Positions 44,917-57,306 of a stretch of 64,000 nt of DNA are shown in pieces; the stretch's first letter is position 1, and the number at the start of each line of letters is the position of its first letter. Origin of the DNA: Diphasiastrum complanatum (Eukaryota; Streptophyta; Lycopodiopsida; Lycopodiales; Lycopodiaceae); assembly GCA_029204225.1 (NCBI GenBank), contig CM055113.1, forward strand, positions 12,514,402 to 12,578,401. Direction: 5' to 3'. A model generated the notes under the pieces. The model ran no database searches and was not told the DNA's origin. It worked only from the letters and a program-made list of their open reading frames with translations. Made by a program: the position numbers and the translations under genes.

Positions 44917-45620
44917 AGTTTGTAAATGTCACAAATAATTTTGTCATAAAATGATCCATTGTGGTCAATATATATTGTTTTCAAATTAAAATTATTATAT
45001 TTTTCTATGATGTTGCATTTCTAAAGTTTTATTTCAAACACATCTCGCAATCACTTAGAATTAGAAAAATTTATCAATATTAATAGATGTGTGAACTAAT
45101 TAAAAAATATATTTGCTGATTATTTATATATTATGATTAAGATAATAGTACACTTTGCCACAATATTGTTCGACTATTCATTGATCTTTGCAAACACACA
45201 AAGGTGTATAACATTGCAATTTTTTTATCAACAAATTAGCTTAACAAGCTACCACATGGCTCTCAATTGTAAGGTACTTAGCATCCTTTCAAATGCATAC
45301 TAAGCTCACGCTTATATTTTTACCCATTAATATCATATTGAAATTAATGTCAAATTTTGATTATAGAATTTTCTCAATATAGAAACACATCATAATGTCC
45401 ATAAATACATAACATAGCATGTAATATTCAGCTGATAATAACTTCAATTCGTCAGAGCATAGTAATCTGCGATAATGATCATTTGATTTTTAGTCCACTT
45501 TTTATTATAAGTATACACTTATTCAAAGTCTAAAAAAAAATCTTATTTGCTTTTAAATTGTTCATAAAGTTGTTGTTTATTAACATATTATTCAAAATAG
45601 TTAAAAAAAAAATTACAACA
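44917..45620. other. CACTA interior, AT-rich spacer
   Basis: No gene or repeat recognised. Confidence 0.5.
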
Positions 45621-45624
45621 AACT

Positions 45625-46060
45625 AATTTTGCCATGCGTGGCACTGCCGTGCGTGGCAAATTTCCAAAGCAAAATTTCTTTAAGTATTGTTTTTGGTATT
45701 GCCACACGTGGCAAATTTTTTGACAAATTTTGCCACGCGTGGCAATAAAAAAAGCCATCGCTTTGGAATTTTCTCTAAAGATTTGCCACGCGTGGCAAAT
45801 CTCCAGAGAAAATCATGTCAGATGACAATTAGTTAAATAACAACCGTACGTGGCACTTCCACGCGTGGCTGTGCCACGTTGACATATTTTGGTGCTCATA
45901 CTTTAAGTTTTGGATTTAAAAAAATTTGCGTGGCAGTGCCACGCAGAATTAAAAAAATTTTGCTGGACCCCACATCCAGCCTAAATTTCACCGGTAGGGT
46001 CCTCGAAAAAGTTTTGGCATGGATATGCCACGCGTGGCAGTGCCACCCATAAGAAAAATG
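45625..46060. repeat. CACTA right subterminal repeats
   Basis: Copies near 45632, 45650, 45700, 45735 (perfect GCCACGCGTGGC), 45784 (perfect), 45862, 45929 and 46028 (perfect), in both orientations because the motif is palindromic. Many carry TTT before and AAA after. Confidence 0.85.
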
Positions 46061-46116
46061 TCAAAATTTTGGCTATGTATCGGGTTCGCGTTGTAGCGTC
46101 GTGTGGCAAAACACAC

Positions 46117-46131
46117 ATATGTGTAGTTGTG
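46117..46131 (-). repeat. CACTA right terminal inverted repeat
   Basis: Reverse complement reads CACAACTACACATAT, matching the left end. Confidence 0.8.
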
Positions 46132-48764
46132 CTTGTCTTGCTTTATATTTGTTGATGGATCCATCATTGTTGTACTTGATCCTGAATACCCACTTACATC
46201 CAATGACATGCATGTTGTTTGGTGGCTCCACAAGCTCCCATGTCTTGTTTGACATCAAGGCTTCAAACTCAAGGGTCATTGCTTTAACCCATTTCTTGGA
46301 TTGAAGTGCTTCTTGGACATCTTTAGGCTCTTCATCTGATATGAAGAATGCATGATAGGAAGTTTCACCTTCCACTTGCCTTCCTCCCTCATCATAAGTG
46401 AGCCTTCTTGGCTCAGATCTTTCTCTTGTGGATCTTCTTGGTGTAGGTGCTTGAAGTTGCTCCTCCTCAAGCCTCGGCCTCACCACTTCTTGAACAGCAT
46501 CAAGATTGATGATTGTAGATCCTACATGAGACTCCTTGATCTTTGCCTCATCCAAGTTAAACTTCTGATCTTCATGAAAGATCATATCTCTACTTACAAC
46601 ATTCTTGTCAGTAGAGGGAAGATAAACTTTGTATGCTTTCTTAGAAGATGCATATCCAACAAAAAATCCTTTAACAGCACTAGGATCATCCTTCTTCCTA
46701 GTCTCTAAAGGTACATGCACATAGCATAAACAGCCAAAGATCCTAAGACGGTCTACCTTAGGCTTTTTCATATACAATATCTCAAATGGTGTTCTTCCTT
46801 CTATTGCAAGATTAGAAAGTCTATTACAAAGATAATTTGCACATGCAACTGCTTCTCCCCAAAATTCTTTAGGTAGAGATGCTTCTAGCCTAATGGCTTT
46901 TGCACATTCACACAAAGTTCTATTTTTTCTCTCAGCAACTCCATTTTGCTGAGGAGTATAAGAACAAGAAAATTCTCTTTGTGTTCCCTCTTTCTCACAA
47001 AAGTCTTTAAACTTGTTAGATGTATATTCACCTCCATTATCACTTCTCAAAGCTTTCATCTTGAAAGTAAACTGCTTTTCTACATAAGCTTTGAAAGTAA
47101 GAAAAACATCATAAACCATGGCTTTAGAAGATAGCATATAGATCCAAGAATATCTTGTGTTATCATCTACAAAAGAAACAAAGCAATTTGCTCTTCCTTT
47201 GCTTTTGGTTGAAGAGAAATGAACATAATAGTGCATGAGTTCAAATGGATGTTGTGTTTTGATGCTTGATCTTGGAAAAGGTCTTCTATGTGATTTTGCC
47301 AAAACACAAGCTTCACAAGGTTGAAGCTCCTTTGACAGTGTCTTTGGTAGTCCAACAGCTTTTCCTTCCTTGACCATAGATTGCATGGCTTTGAAATTGG
47401 GATGTCCCAATCTCTTATGCCACAGATCCTCCTGATGAACCTTGGTCTCATAAGCAATATCTGAAATGTTTGCACTCTCCCTAGAATCTAGTTTGTACAA
47501 ATTTCCAATTCTAGATCCTCTAGCAATAATTTCATTTTATCTTGAGATTATACATTTGTCAACATGAAACTTGACATTCAATCCACTATCAAACAATTGT
47601 CCTACACAAATCAGATTCTTGGTTAGTCTAGGTACATAAAGTACATCATGCAAACAAAAAGATTTTGATGATGATGCATGCAGTGGAATACTACCTATTC
47701 CTTCAATTATACACTCTACATCATTAGCAGTATAGATTGATCTTTTTGCACCTAGATATGGCCTAAGACTTGTGAAAGAGTTTCTAGAACTAGACATATG
47801 GGAACTAGCCCCACTATCTATCCACCATATTTGTTCATTCTTGAAAGGAAAAGATGAAAAACTAGACATCATTAAAGAATCCTCTCTTTTACTCTCAACA
47901 CCCTCACACTCTTCCTCATTAGTAAGGTTAGCTTGCTTGGATTGGTTCTTCTTCTTGAAACAGTTTGATGCATAGTGGCCCTTCTTGCCACAAAAGAAAC
48001 ATTCGATCTTTGATAGCTTCTTCTTGCCATTGATGTTGCAACTTGTGAGGGTCCTCACTACTTTCTTTGGCTTTGTCCTTCTTGAAGTGTTGTTGACCTT
48101 TGCCCTTGCCTCTTGACTTGTCCTTGGTGAAGAGTGATTTGTCATCTCCACCATCCTTCAATGAAAGTCTGTTGATCCTCAGCATCTTGTTCTCTTGTCT
48201 GCTTTCTTCAGCAATGAGAACACCTTGAAGAGTCTCCAAGGATAGAAGTTCCTCCCTGACAGCATAAGTCTACACAATATTGTCATACTCATCTCTAAGT
48301 CCATTAAGGACTACTTGAACAAGTTCAATGTTCTTAAGAGCATCACCAATACCAGCTAACTCTTGATGAAGATCTTTTACTCTCATTACATAAGATGAGA
48401 CATTCTCATCTACTCTTTGATAACTTAGAAAGATTTGATTTCTAAGTGTAAGCAATCTAGAAGTATTCTTAATTTCATAGATTGTTTTTAGAGTGTCCCA
48501 ATCCTCCTTGGCAGTGGTGCATGTACTGATCTCTCTTAACACTTCATTTGTGACACTCATTTTTATGAAATGAAGAGCAATTCTGGTTCTTTTATTGAAT
48601 GTTGCAGCTTCATTAGGTGTTGTAGGTTCTTCTTCAGCTCCACTTACAATGTCCATTACATTTTGTAGAATCAATAATGACTCCATTCTAATCTTCAACA
48701 TTGCATAATTGGAAGATGTTAATCTCTCACTGTGCTCCAAGAAATGTGAACCAGATGAAGACAT
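46132..48764 (-). pseudogene. X1 gag-pol from gag start to RT N part
   Basis: Gag begins at 48764 (M-S-S-S-G-S-H-F-L-E). A stop follows D-E-Y-D-N-I-V at 48270. Gag then continues to a frameshift near 48040, followed by an intact zinc knuckle C-F-F-C-G-K-K-G-H-Y-A-S-N-C and protease W-W-I-D-S-G-A-S near 47820. Integrase occupies about 47480-46700, with H-Y-Y where H-S-D is expected near 47230 (first catalytic Asp lost), R-S-D-N-G-G-E-Y near 47040 and A-E-R-K-N near 46930. RT starts with F-I-S-D-E-E-P-K-D-V-Q-E-A and stops at K-Y-K-A-R-Q where the CACTA element begins. Confidence 0.87.
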
Positions 48765-49497
48765 TCACTTTGAGAAATTCTAGTAATGACAAATATGGAG
48801 TTGAAAATGTTGCTTGCTATCTCAACCTAGGATCTGACACTTATAATGTTGATCCAACCTATGAAATCTAGCAACAGAATGTGAGAGACAACTGAAAAAA
48901 TCAATCTATCTTGAATTTGGATCTAGCTTCTATCATAGAAATGAAGCACATGAAAGTATGAAGTCTATCTCTCCCATGAGTTTCAAAGAACTGATAAACT
49001 CTCTAGGAACTTACTTTCAACTCAAACACAATAGTCTGTGTGATGAAAAGTCTAAGACCTCACAAAACTCACTTTTCTCCAATTCTACTTGATTGATAAT
49101 GAAAATTGAAAAATTGGTGAAAAGAACTGATGTGTGCTCACTTTGGCATATCACATGAGATGAGTACTCTCCCTATCTATTTTATTGCCTAAAACTCTTC
49201 TAAAAACAAATGAAATTGATTTAGAAACTTGAGCAACACAATCTACTCTTCTATACATATCCAACAAGCTATAGAACATCAAATTTGGATCAATCCTTGA
49301 GAAGTAGCACTCAAACAAAGAGGGCTGATTTCACACGTGTGAGCTCTCTATCCATACAGGGCTCAGTTGGAGCAGATCAGGCTTGATTTGATCCACTTAT
49401 GATCCACGAGTTTGGATTCCTCTCCCAAATCCGAGTTCCTAAAAACAAAAGCACTTATGTTCTGAATGTATACACCCTCACCTCTACAAAGCATAAA
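48765..49497 (-). other. X1 leader
   Basis: Close to the X2 leader; contains TCACACGTGTGA at 49331-49342. Confidence 0.75.
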
Positions 49498-49509
49498 GCT
49501 CTGATACCA
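49498..49509 (-). promoter_or_regulatory. tRNA-Met primer-binding site of X1
   Basis: GCTCTGATACCA abuts the LTR at 49510. Confidence 0.95.
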
Positions 49510-50069
49510 TGTGAAGTCTTTAGCACGTGTGAACTTCGCCACACACCTTACAGGATCTTCATGAGGTGTTGTGATTGCACAAGATTGATCAATGAATAGA
49601 TTACTTGAAAAATCTAAGGCAAGAGCAAAATGGCATACATCAGACTGAAAAAACTAACTTCTTACTATGAGAAATGGATATCAGAAATTATTCTAAGTGC
49701 TCATTATGGTAAAAACAGCCTACTCTCAGGGAGAGAGAGAAAATCAAGTCATAGAACTCGAGTAGAGAGAGAATGAGCCCAAAACACCAAAATCTCAATA
49801 TTCACAATGTGGCAAAACATGCCAAAGTTTCTCTACATCAAAGAGGCTCGAATTCGTACAGTGCTTGCATGCACTTTGAATGACTTTGCATGTAATCTAA
49901 ACTTTTGCATGACATCAAGATTGAATTTACCTAACTCAAACTCGACCTATTCTAGAAGGTTATGTTCTCAATTCACATACCTTTTTGTACGATAAAATAT
50001 ACATTGGAAATAAGATAGGCATGGCCCCAAAACTCGAGATAGAAAGATATAATTTTACTAATCTTCACA
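49510..50069 (-). repeat. X1 5' LTR, 560 bp with internal deletion
   Basis: TGTGAAGTCTTTAGC to CTTCACA. Compared with the X2 LTR it lacks about 170 bp (most of the CATGCA-rich block) after GTACAGTG near 49862. Confidence 0.88.
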
Positions 50070-51319
50070 GAGAGTGCCTCTTGGCACTAGCCCAAAAACA
50101 TGGGTGCACTTGCCCATGAAAAGTCAAATTGCCACATAGGAGGTGTGTGCTTTATAATTGGAAAGTTTTTTTTACATAATATGTAAAATGCTTAAAAAGC
50201 AAAATGTGTCACTGCTCACCTTTTACTCTCATTACAATGCGCTTCCACTGTGCCCCCTTCTCAGTCCTTCACACCTACCACCTCTGACCGCAATGGACGC
50301 CACATGGTTTCTCGAGAGTGGAGAAAAGAAATCCAAGTGCTTGTTACGTTTCATAAAACTCATGTGAAAACAAGAATGATGTGGTATTGTACCACAAAGG
50401 CCTTGCCATGTCATAATAACATGAATTCTATAATTTTAGGACTTGTTTAAAGTGTTTTTTATCTTGATGCGATAAATTTTGTTTTATTGTTTATGTCCAA
50501 TTGTATCGCTTTAGATTTTTGTTGTTTGACGATATACGTGGTTCTATGGTTGTTCTTGGTTCTTTCCAAGGATATACTTCTACTTTGTTGTTAGTTTTTG
50601 TTTGTATAATGATGATTTTCATTGTTCCAATTGGATTGTTACATGTCACAATTTCTTGAATTGTTGTTGCTGAATCAATGTCACAATGATATACTACCGT
50701 ACTTATCATTCATGCATTTGCAAAACGAAAACAAACATAAGCTGTCACATTGTATTGGCGATTGATTGTCATTGTTGGTAAGAAGTTTTATGTATGTTTC
50801 GTTTGATGTGATTTGATCATATTGGATTTTAAAAATTGGATCATTTTTGTAGTGTTCTTTCCAAATCGTAGCATCACAATCATTTTCTCTTAAACTTAGC
50901 AAAAAACATTGCACAACATTTGCTCAAATGTGGTTTGACGGAATATGATGCTTCAATAGAAATGAAAAGACGTTGAAAATGTCATGGTTGACTTCATAAA
51001 TAAATAAAAATTCAGGATCTATATAGTCTCTTGGTCTGTAGCCATTTGTGCAAATATTGCTAGTCATTGTGGTTGTAAAAGATAAAATACTATGCTTCTC
51101 AAGCTAAGAAGAAAATAACAAAAACTTGACAATTGAATTGACGATAACAAAAGTCTTCTTTAATTTGATATTTGCTTTGATCTACCAGGACTGATTGACA
51201 TCATCTATTTTACTTTGCTATTACATATATCAAAACCAACGATTATACCACTAGCATTTGTGCAAGATTTTCCTTTGACTTTCACTTGCATAAGTTTTGA
51301 ACGTACTCCTTTTTTAAGA
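50070..51319. other. Spacer, nothing recognised
   Basis: AT-rich; frames at 50158-50450 and 50491-50914 are short with no motif. Confidence 0.5.
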
Positions 51320-51605
51320 ATATTCAAAAATCAATATTCACGATCAACATTCACAACACGTATACACAATATTCACGTATCTCATAATATACGTTTCTCA
51401 ATATTCACAATTTCACATCAGTATTCACGATTTGTCACAATGTTTACGATCAGTATTCACAATATTCACAATCACTATTCACAACATTCACGATGAAAAT
51501 CTCATAATCTCAGTTTCTCAAAATCTGAAGTTCTCCGTTTCTCAATTTCTCAGTTTCTCAGAATCTCAGTTTCTCAGTTTCTCAATTTCTCAATATTCGC
51601 AATTT
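51320..51605. repeat. Short tandem repeats ATTCAC and TTTCTCA
   Basis: Irregular runs of (A)ATATTCAC(A/G)A from about 51325 to 51495, then runs of TTTCTCA(G/A) with occasional GAATCTCA from about 51505 to 51595. The boundary is abrupt. Confidence 0.85.
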
Positions 51606-51935
51606 TAGCGATCACAAACCATCAATAAAGTAATCTTCAGGATGCATCTCTGAAAAATCGATCATATCTTCATTCAATATGGAAGACATTGTCTATATGT
51701 CCTACAAAACAAAACACAAACGCAAAATTATAGTTTGATAGAGATCAGTTCTTATTAATGAAAACATATTAATAAATAATTGGTGAATTATATCTGTCAC
51801 AAAAGGTGTAATAACTACAGTTTCATAGCTCAGTAAATAAAAAAACAAAACAAAACATAATATTTGATACTATTTAAGACGACAACCACATAATATGCTT
51901 TAACTTTCACTTTGTTATAAACTCCAATGACCGAC
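51606..51935. other. Spacer, nothing recognised
   Basis: AT-rich without supported features. Confidence 0.5.
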
Positions 51936-52284
51936 TGTTGGGGGTATTCCCAACAAAGTGTAAATAAATAGAATCGTCCAATAAAATGTGTTCCGAGGGC
52001 ATGGCATCCTGCGCTTATAAGCCCATGGCCCAATGAGCACGCAAGCCAAAGTGTAAATAAAATAAAATAGACTTGGGCCTTTGTAATTAAAATAAAACTT
52101 GAGGTCCAAAGTCAATTTTAAACTTAGAGTTTATTTTTTAGATTTGGGTCCAATTTTGGACTCACATGAATCTTGTGATTTTCAATGTACGTTTTGTGGA
52201 CCCTTGGATCAAGTTGGGTCCAAGATGAATGGATAGGATCAATGTGAATATTAGCCAATAGGATTGAGGGGCAAGGGTCTTCCC

Positions 52285-52515
52285 ATTCTGAAGTTCCATC
52301 TCAGTGAGACCAGGACACAAAAAAGCTTACGAGAGTTATTTTGATGTCTAAGTGCATGTGCGAGAGTTTCCAATGAAAAAAAGACGGGAAAGTACCAGTG
52401 AACCCTCGCAGACAGCAAAATTTCAAGTTCCAATGGTCAAGAACTCTCGTAGAGGATTCTGAAATTCCATCTCAGTGAGACCAGGACACAGAAGAGCTTG
52501 CGAGAGTTAGTTTGA
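52285..52515. repeat. Direct duplication, period 171 bp
   Basis: ATTCTGAA.TTCCATCTCAGTGAGACCAGGACACA at 52285 recurs at 52456, each followed by A(A/G)AGCTT.CGAGAGTTA.TTTGAT. Confidence 0.85.
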
Positions 52516-52980
52516 TTTCAGTGAGCAGAAAATTGGATTTAAGTGCAAAAAAATTACTAAAAAGTGAACATGCAACAAATCCTTCCAGTAAGAACTCTTG
52601 CAGACCCTCTCAATCGATTTAAAATTATAATTTCCATCAGTGATGAAGCCTGCGAGAGTTAGTTTTGAAATTTGGTGAAGATCAAGTCAAAAAAGTGGTT
52701 TTGAACTCTCGTAGACAGTGAAACTTTCACTTCTTGCAAGAGTTAACTCTCGCAGAGAATTCTATAGAAAGATCTGACCCAGATCCAGCTACTGAGAGCC
52801 TTGCAAGAGTTTCTTCCCAAGGATCTATCTACAAAAATAGCTAAAGAACCCTCGCACAAGAGAACCCTTGCAAACCAGATCAGTGGAAAGATCTGCATCA
52901 AATCCAGCTACTATCAAAATCTGAGGTCAATCAGTGCAAGGAGTAAAAAGTTATCAAGAAAAAACCATCGCAAAAGGCCT
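52325..52980. repeat. Scattered inverted copies of GCGAGAGTT / AACTCTCGC
   Basis: About a dozen copies or near copies in both orientations, for example near 52328, 52400, 52440, 52499, 52592, 52651, 52706, 52735, 52746, 52802, 52848 and 52864. Several pairs could form hairpins. Confidence 0.8.
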
Positions 52981-53154
52981 AAAATTCACTTCTGGCCGAT
53001 CAGATCGATCAGATCCTTTAGATCCAGACTGCATCCTACTATATAAGCAAGATCCAATCACTTTGGAACCCACCATCAGATGAATCTGAAATCAGGACAA
53101 TCAATAGCACAAAGAATAGCAAATCAAGCACCACACCTTCCCTAATTAGCAGTT

Positions 53155-53462
53155 GTGCAACAAGAGACAGAACCGGAACCAGCACCAATGGACCCAATGG
53201 GCCAACCCATACCTGTTGCTCCCTTGCAAGCAGTCCGGAGAGCACCACGGATGAAAATATCAAAATATGAAGGATCATCAGATCCCATACGATTCCTCCA
53301 AATCTACGAGCAAGCTTTTGAAATCTACGGCGAACGGATACCTGCGGAGAAGCTGATGCTGTTTCCCATGTCCTTATTAACAGTGGCTCAGGATTGGTTT
53401 TTCAACTTGTCAGAGGAAGAAAAATCTACCTGGGAAGCGGTTAAAGCGGCTCTCATTATGCG
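53155..53462 (+). pseudogene. Ty3-type gag N part
   Basis: Pro-rich start, then R-M-K-I-S-K-Y-E-G-S-S-D-P-I-R-F-L, E-K-L-M-L-F-P-M-S-L, A-Q-D-W-F-F-N-L and W-E-A-V-K-A-A-L-I-M-R-F: the standard Retrotrans_gag pattern. Reading continues only by chance beyond 53462, where copia sequence starts in the opposite orientation. Confidence 0.75.
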
Positions 53463-56400
53463 CTTTAAACCATATAGCTTCTTGTGCTGCACTACACATT
53501 GTCTTATACTCTACTTCTGTGGTGGAAAGAGCAATTGTACTTTGCTTCTTACTAGACCAATAAAAGCAACCACCACAAAACTGGAATACATACCTTGTGG
53601 TGGATCTACAATCATCATAGTCACCTCCCCAATCCACATCCACATAGCCACACAACTCAAGTAAACCATCATGCTTCTTGTAAATCAAGCCATACTCTGA
53701 AGTTCCTTTCACATAACGCAAAATGTGTTTAGCTGCCTTCCAATGCGTTTCCGTAGGTGCTATCATAAACTGACTTACAATGCCAACAGCATAGCATATA
53801 TCTGGTCTAGTCATGGTAAAGTAAATCAAGCTCCCTACTAACTGTCTATACAACGTACCATCAAATGACTGTGACTCATCAGGCTTAGAAAGCTTGTTAC
53901 CTGGTTCAATAGGAGTGTTTACTGGTTTGCAATCCTGCAACCTAAACCTGTGCAGCAACCTATGTTAAACCCACTTCATGTCCTTTTTGCCACACTTCTA
54001 CTCCAAGGCAGTAATGCATCAGGATGAGATCTATCATCTCGAATTATTCCATGAGGTCTTTCTTGATCATGTCTATCATCTCTTGATTATTTCCCATGAT
54101 AATCAAGTCATCAACATAAAGAGCAATCAAAGCAACCATACCATCAAAGCATAAGACATATAGATTTGGATCAGAATGTGTTCTCACCATCCCCTTTGAA
54201 CGAAAGTAGGCATCAATCTTGCTATACCACGCACGTGGTGCTTGTTTAAGACCATAAAGCACTTTCTTCAAGTGACATACTTTATTTTCCTGTCCCTTCG
54301 CTACAAAGCCTTCAGGTTGATCCATGAAGACTTCTTCTTCTAACTCACCATTTAGAAAAGCAGATTTCACATCCATCTAATGCAAGGCCAACCAAAATGT
54401 GAAGCTAAAACAACAAGTAGACGTAGAGTATTCCACTTACAAACCGACACAAAGGTCTCCTCGTAGTCGATGCGTTTATTTTGTGCGTACCCTTTGATCA
54501 CCAATCTTGCCTTGTGCTTTGATATACTTCCATCTGCATGATACTTAGTCCTGTATACCCGTTTGCAACCAATGGGTTTCTTGCCAGCTGGTGGTTCTAC
54601 TAAGTCCCATGTGTTATGCTTAGCAATTGACTCCATCTCCTCTCCCATGGCCTTGACCCAAATGTCATCATTCTTCGCTTCACCATAAGTCGAAGATTCT
54701 TTGCTTTGAATAATGCTAGATAAGAGAGCATAATTTGCTTCATACCTTTCAGATTGAGTCTTCTCTCTTGTTGATCTTTGTAGCTCTCCCTGGTTAGATG
54801 ATCCTGAAAAGTCATCTATGTCGCGGCTCTCCAACAATCTCTCAAACCACTTAGGGAGCTTTCTGTCAGGTGATCGGCTTCCTGGTAAAAATGTATCCCA
54901 CGGTACATCCTTCTCCTTGCGTTTGTCACCTACAACTTCAATCCTTCTTGCACCAAAAGGTTTGTCCCTACCTCTCCAACCTGTCTCTTGAGGTTGAGTA
55001 GTAGTATCTTGAGATGTATTCTCATGTTCATCACTCGGAAGGTCAATGAAAGGATCATCATCAGGTGGTATCCTCACTATACCATCTTTCCCAGTGGATG
55101 TGTCTATCTTCTCAGCATCTTTGTCTTCATACATCTTGGATTCATCAAAGATAACATCGCGGCTTATATGGATTTTGTTTTCCACTGGATCAAAATATCT
55201 ATAGCCCTTCACACGATCATCATATCCTAGGAATATGCACTTGATAGCTTTGACATCAAGTTTACGTCTCTCTTCCTTAGGAATGTGTACAAAGGCCTTA
55301 CATCCAAAGATTCGCAAGTGGTTCACATTTGGCTTCTTCTTCGTGAATGCTTCCTCAGGTGTTATCTTTGGTATGGCAATGGTAGGACTTCTATTTTGAA
55401 GATAGACTGTCGTGTTACATGCTTCTGACCAAAAATCTTTTGGTAGTTTCATCTCAGCTAGCATAGATCTGGCACTTTCCACAATCGTACGATTCTTGCG
55501 CTTAGCTACACCATTGAGAGCAGGAGTATGAGCTTGCGTAAATTGTCTATTAATCCCACATTGATCACAAAGATCATTGAAGTTATTAGACTTGTACTCA
55601 CCTCCACTATCTGATCTTAGGACTTTGATCTTCCTACTTGTCTGATTTTCAACCAATGCTTTGAAGCTCTCGAAGTTATCAAATGCATCTGATTTCTTCT
55701 TCAAGAAGTAGATCCATGTCTTACGTGACATATCATCAATAAAGGTCATGAAATAGAAGGCTTTACCTAAGGACATAGTCCTCATAGGCCCGCATAAATC
55801 TGTGTGGAGTAAATCCAGGATGTTCTTTGTTCTTGCAACACCCCCTTTATTGAACTTCTCTCGATGCTGCTTCCCATATACACAAAATTTGCACATCGAT
55901 TTCAAGTGATCTTCTATGGTAGGCAATCTTGTTACCATCTCCAATTTTCTCATCAAACTGAGGCTTCCCAAGTTCAAGTGACCAAGCCTCTTATGCCACA
56001 ACTCAGTTTGCGATGGAATGGACGATACAAGTCCATGTTGCTCCTTAACTGTAGCATTCAACCTGTATAATTTTGTATTGGGCTCTCTTACTCCATCTGC
56101 AATAACTTTGAACTTTTGGTTCACATCCTTCACAAAGCAACGATCATGGGCGAATTCTACTTTCAAATTTTGATCAGTAATGACTCCAACAGAAAGTAGA
56201 TTTTTCTTCAAACCTAGTACGTAAAGTACCTCCCTGATCATCCTACTTTTGCCATCAGGTAGTTGGATTGAAACGGTGCCTATCCCCTTGATCTTGCACA
56301 CCTCACCATTTGCTTGTGAAACAGATGTTCCATTATCCAACACCTTCAGACTACTGAACCAATTCTTGCTACCTGTCATGTGTCTTGTGGCTCCCGAGTC

Positions 56401-57306
56401 AATATACCATGCTTGATCATCTTGATTAGATCACAATGTAGATATGAAGATACTAGAGTCTTCAATCTCACCCTCATCGACAAGGTTACCTGCTTGTTTT
56501 GGTTTCCCCTTGTCTTGTTCCACCAAGGATTTGCAACATTCACTCTTCCAATGGCCCTTTTTACCACAATGGAAGCACTTGTCTTTCTTCTTAGTTTTAC
56601 TAGAAGATCCCTTGTCCCCCTGAGACTTGGCAAATTGCTGCTTAGACTTCTTCTTGCCCTTGCCCTTGCCTTGTTTTTGGCGTGTCGCAAGTGCCTAATC
56701 ATCAATATTTTGACGTCTAGCTTTCACCATTTCTCGTCGTTGCTCTTCCTGCATCAAGATTCATGTGATCTCGTCAAAGGTTGGCAATCTTTCTCTTGAT
56801 GCTATTCTGCTCACAAACATCTGATAGGGTTCTACAATGCCGCACAATGCATTGTGCACCAGCTCCACATCACGTATGTGCTCACCAATAGAATGCAGTT
56901 TATCTCTCATTGTCTTGATTCTGGTCATGTACGTCTGAATATGCTCTCCTTGTTCCATGCGAGCACTATTCAACTTTGACTTCAGAAACATGATTCTTGA
57001 CGGATTTCACGTCTCGAATTTCTCCTCTAGCACATCCCATGCATGTCTCGGTGTCACAGCATCACAAATGTGGGTAATGATGTGATCCTTCACTTACAAG
57101 TTAATGAAGGTCAAAGCTTTCCTCATCTTTTTGTTGAACACTTTGATATCCGTTTCATTTGGCGGCCTTCTCTCATCACCTGTGACGACTTTCCACGCGT
57201 CTTTCTCCATCAATATGTTTTTCATTTTGAATTTCCACACTGCATAGTTAGAAATCCCGTCCAAGTTGCTACTTTCACTCAAAATGGACTCTCCCATGTT
57301 TGCCAT
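53463..57306 (-). pseudogene. Copia gag-pol, RNase H end missing
   Basis: Gag ATG at 57306 (M-A-N-M-G-E-S-I), frameshift near 57090, gag second half 56991-56761, zinc knuckle C-F-H-C-G-K-K-G-H-W-K-S-E-C near 56570, protease Y-I-D-S-G-A-T near 56400. A 670-codon open frame (56379-54367) holds integrase: H-T-D near 55790, R-S-D-S-G-G-E-Y near 55610, then A-K-R-K-N where A-E-R-K-N is expected (catalytic Glu lost) near 55500. RT starts there and continues after a small shift with M-D-V near 54370 and intact Y-V-D-D near 54110. RNase H follows with S-T-T-E-V-E-Y and stops at 53463. Close to element B and to the 27-29.8 kb relic. No LTR or primer site remains. Confidence 0.87.

Larger units (their letters stand above)
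51936..53462 (+). mobile_element. Truncated Ty3-type element (5' part only)
   Basis: A possible LTR start TGTTGGGGGTATTCCCAACA at 51936 (itself a hairpin), a leader with repeated motifs, a TATA-like TATATAAG near 53040 and a gag start near 53155. It ends abruptly at 53462, where a minus-strand copia element begins. No protease or pol is left. The LTR end and primer site are not identifiable, so the left edge is tentative. Confidence 0.45.
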
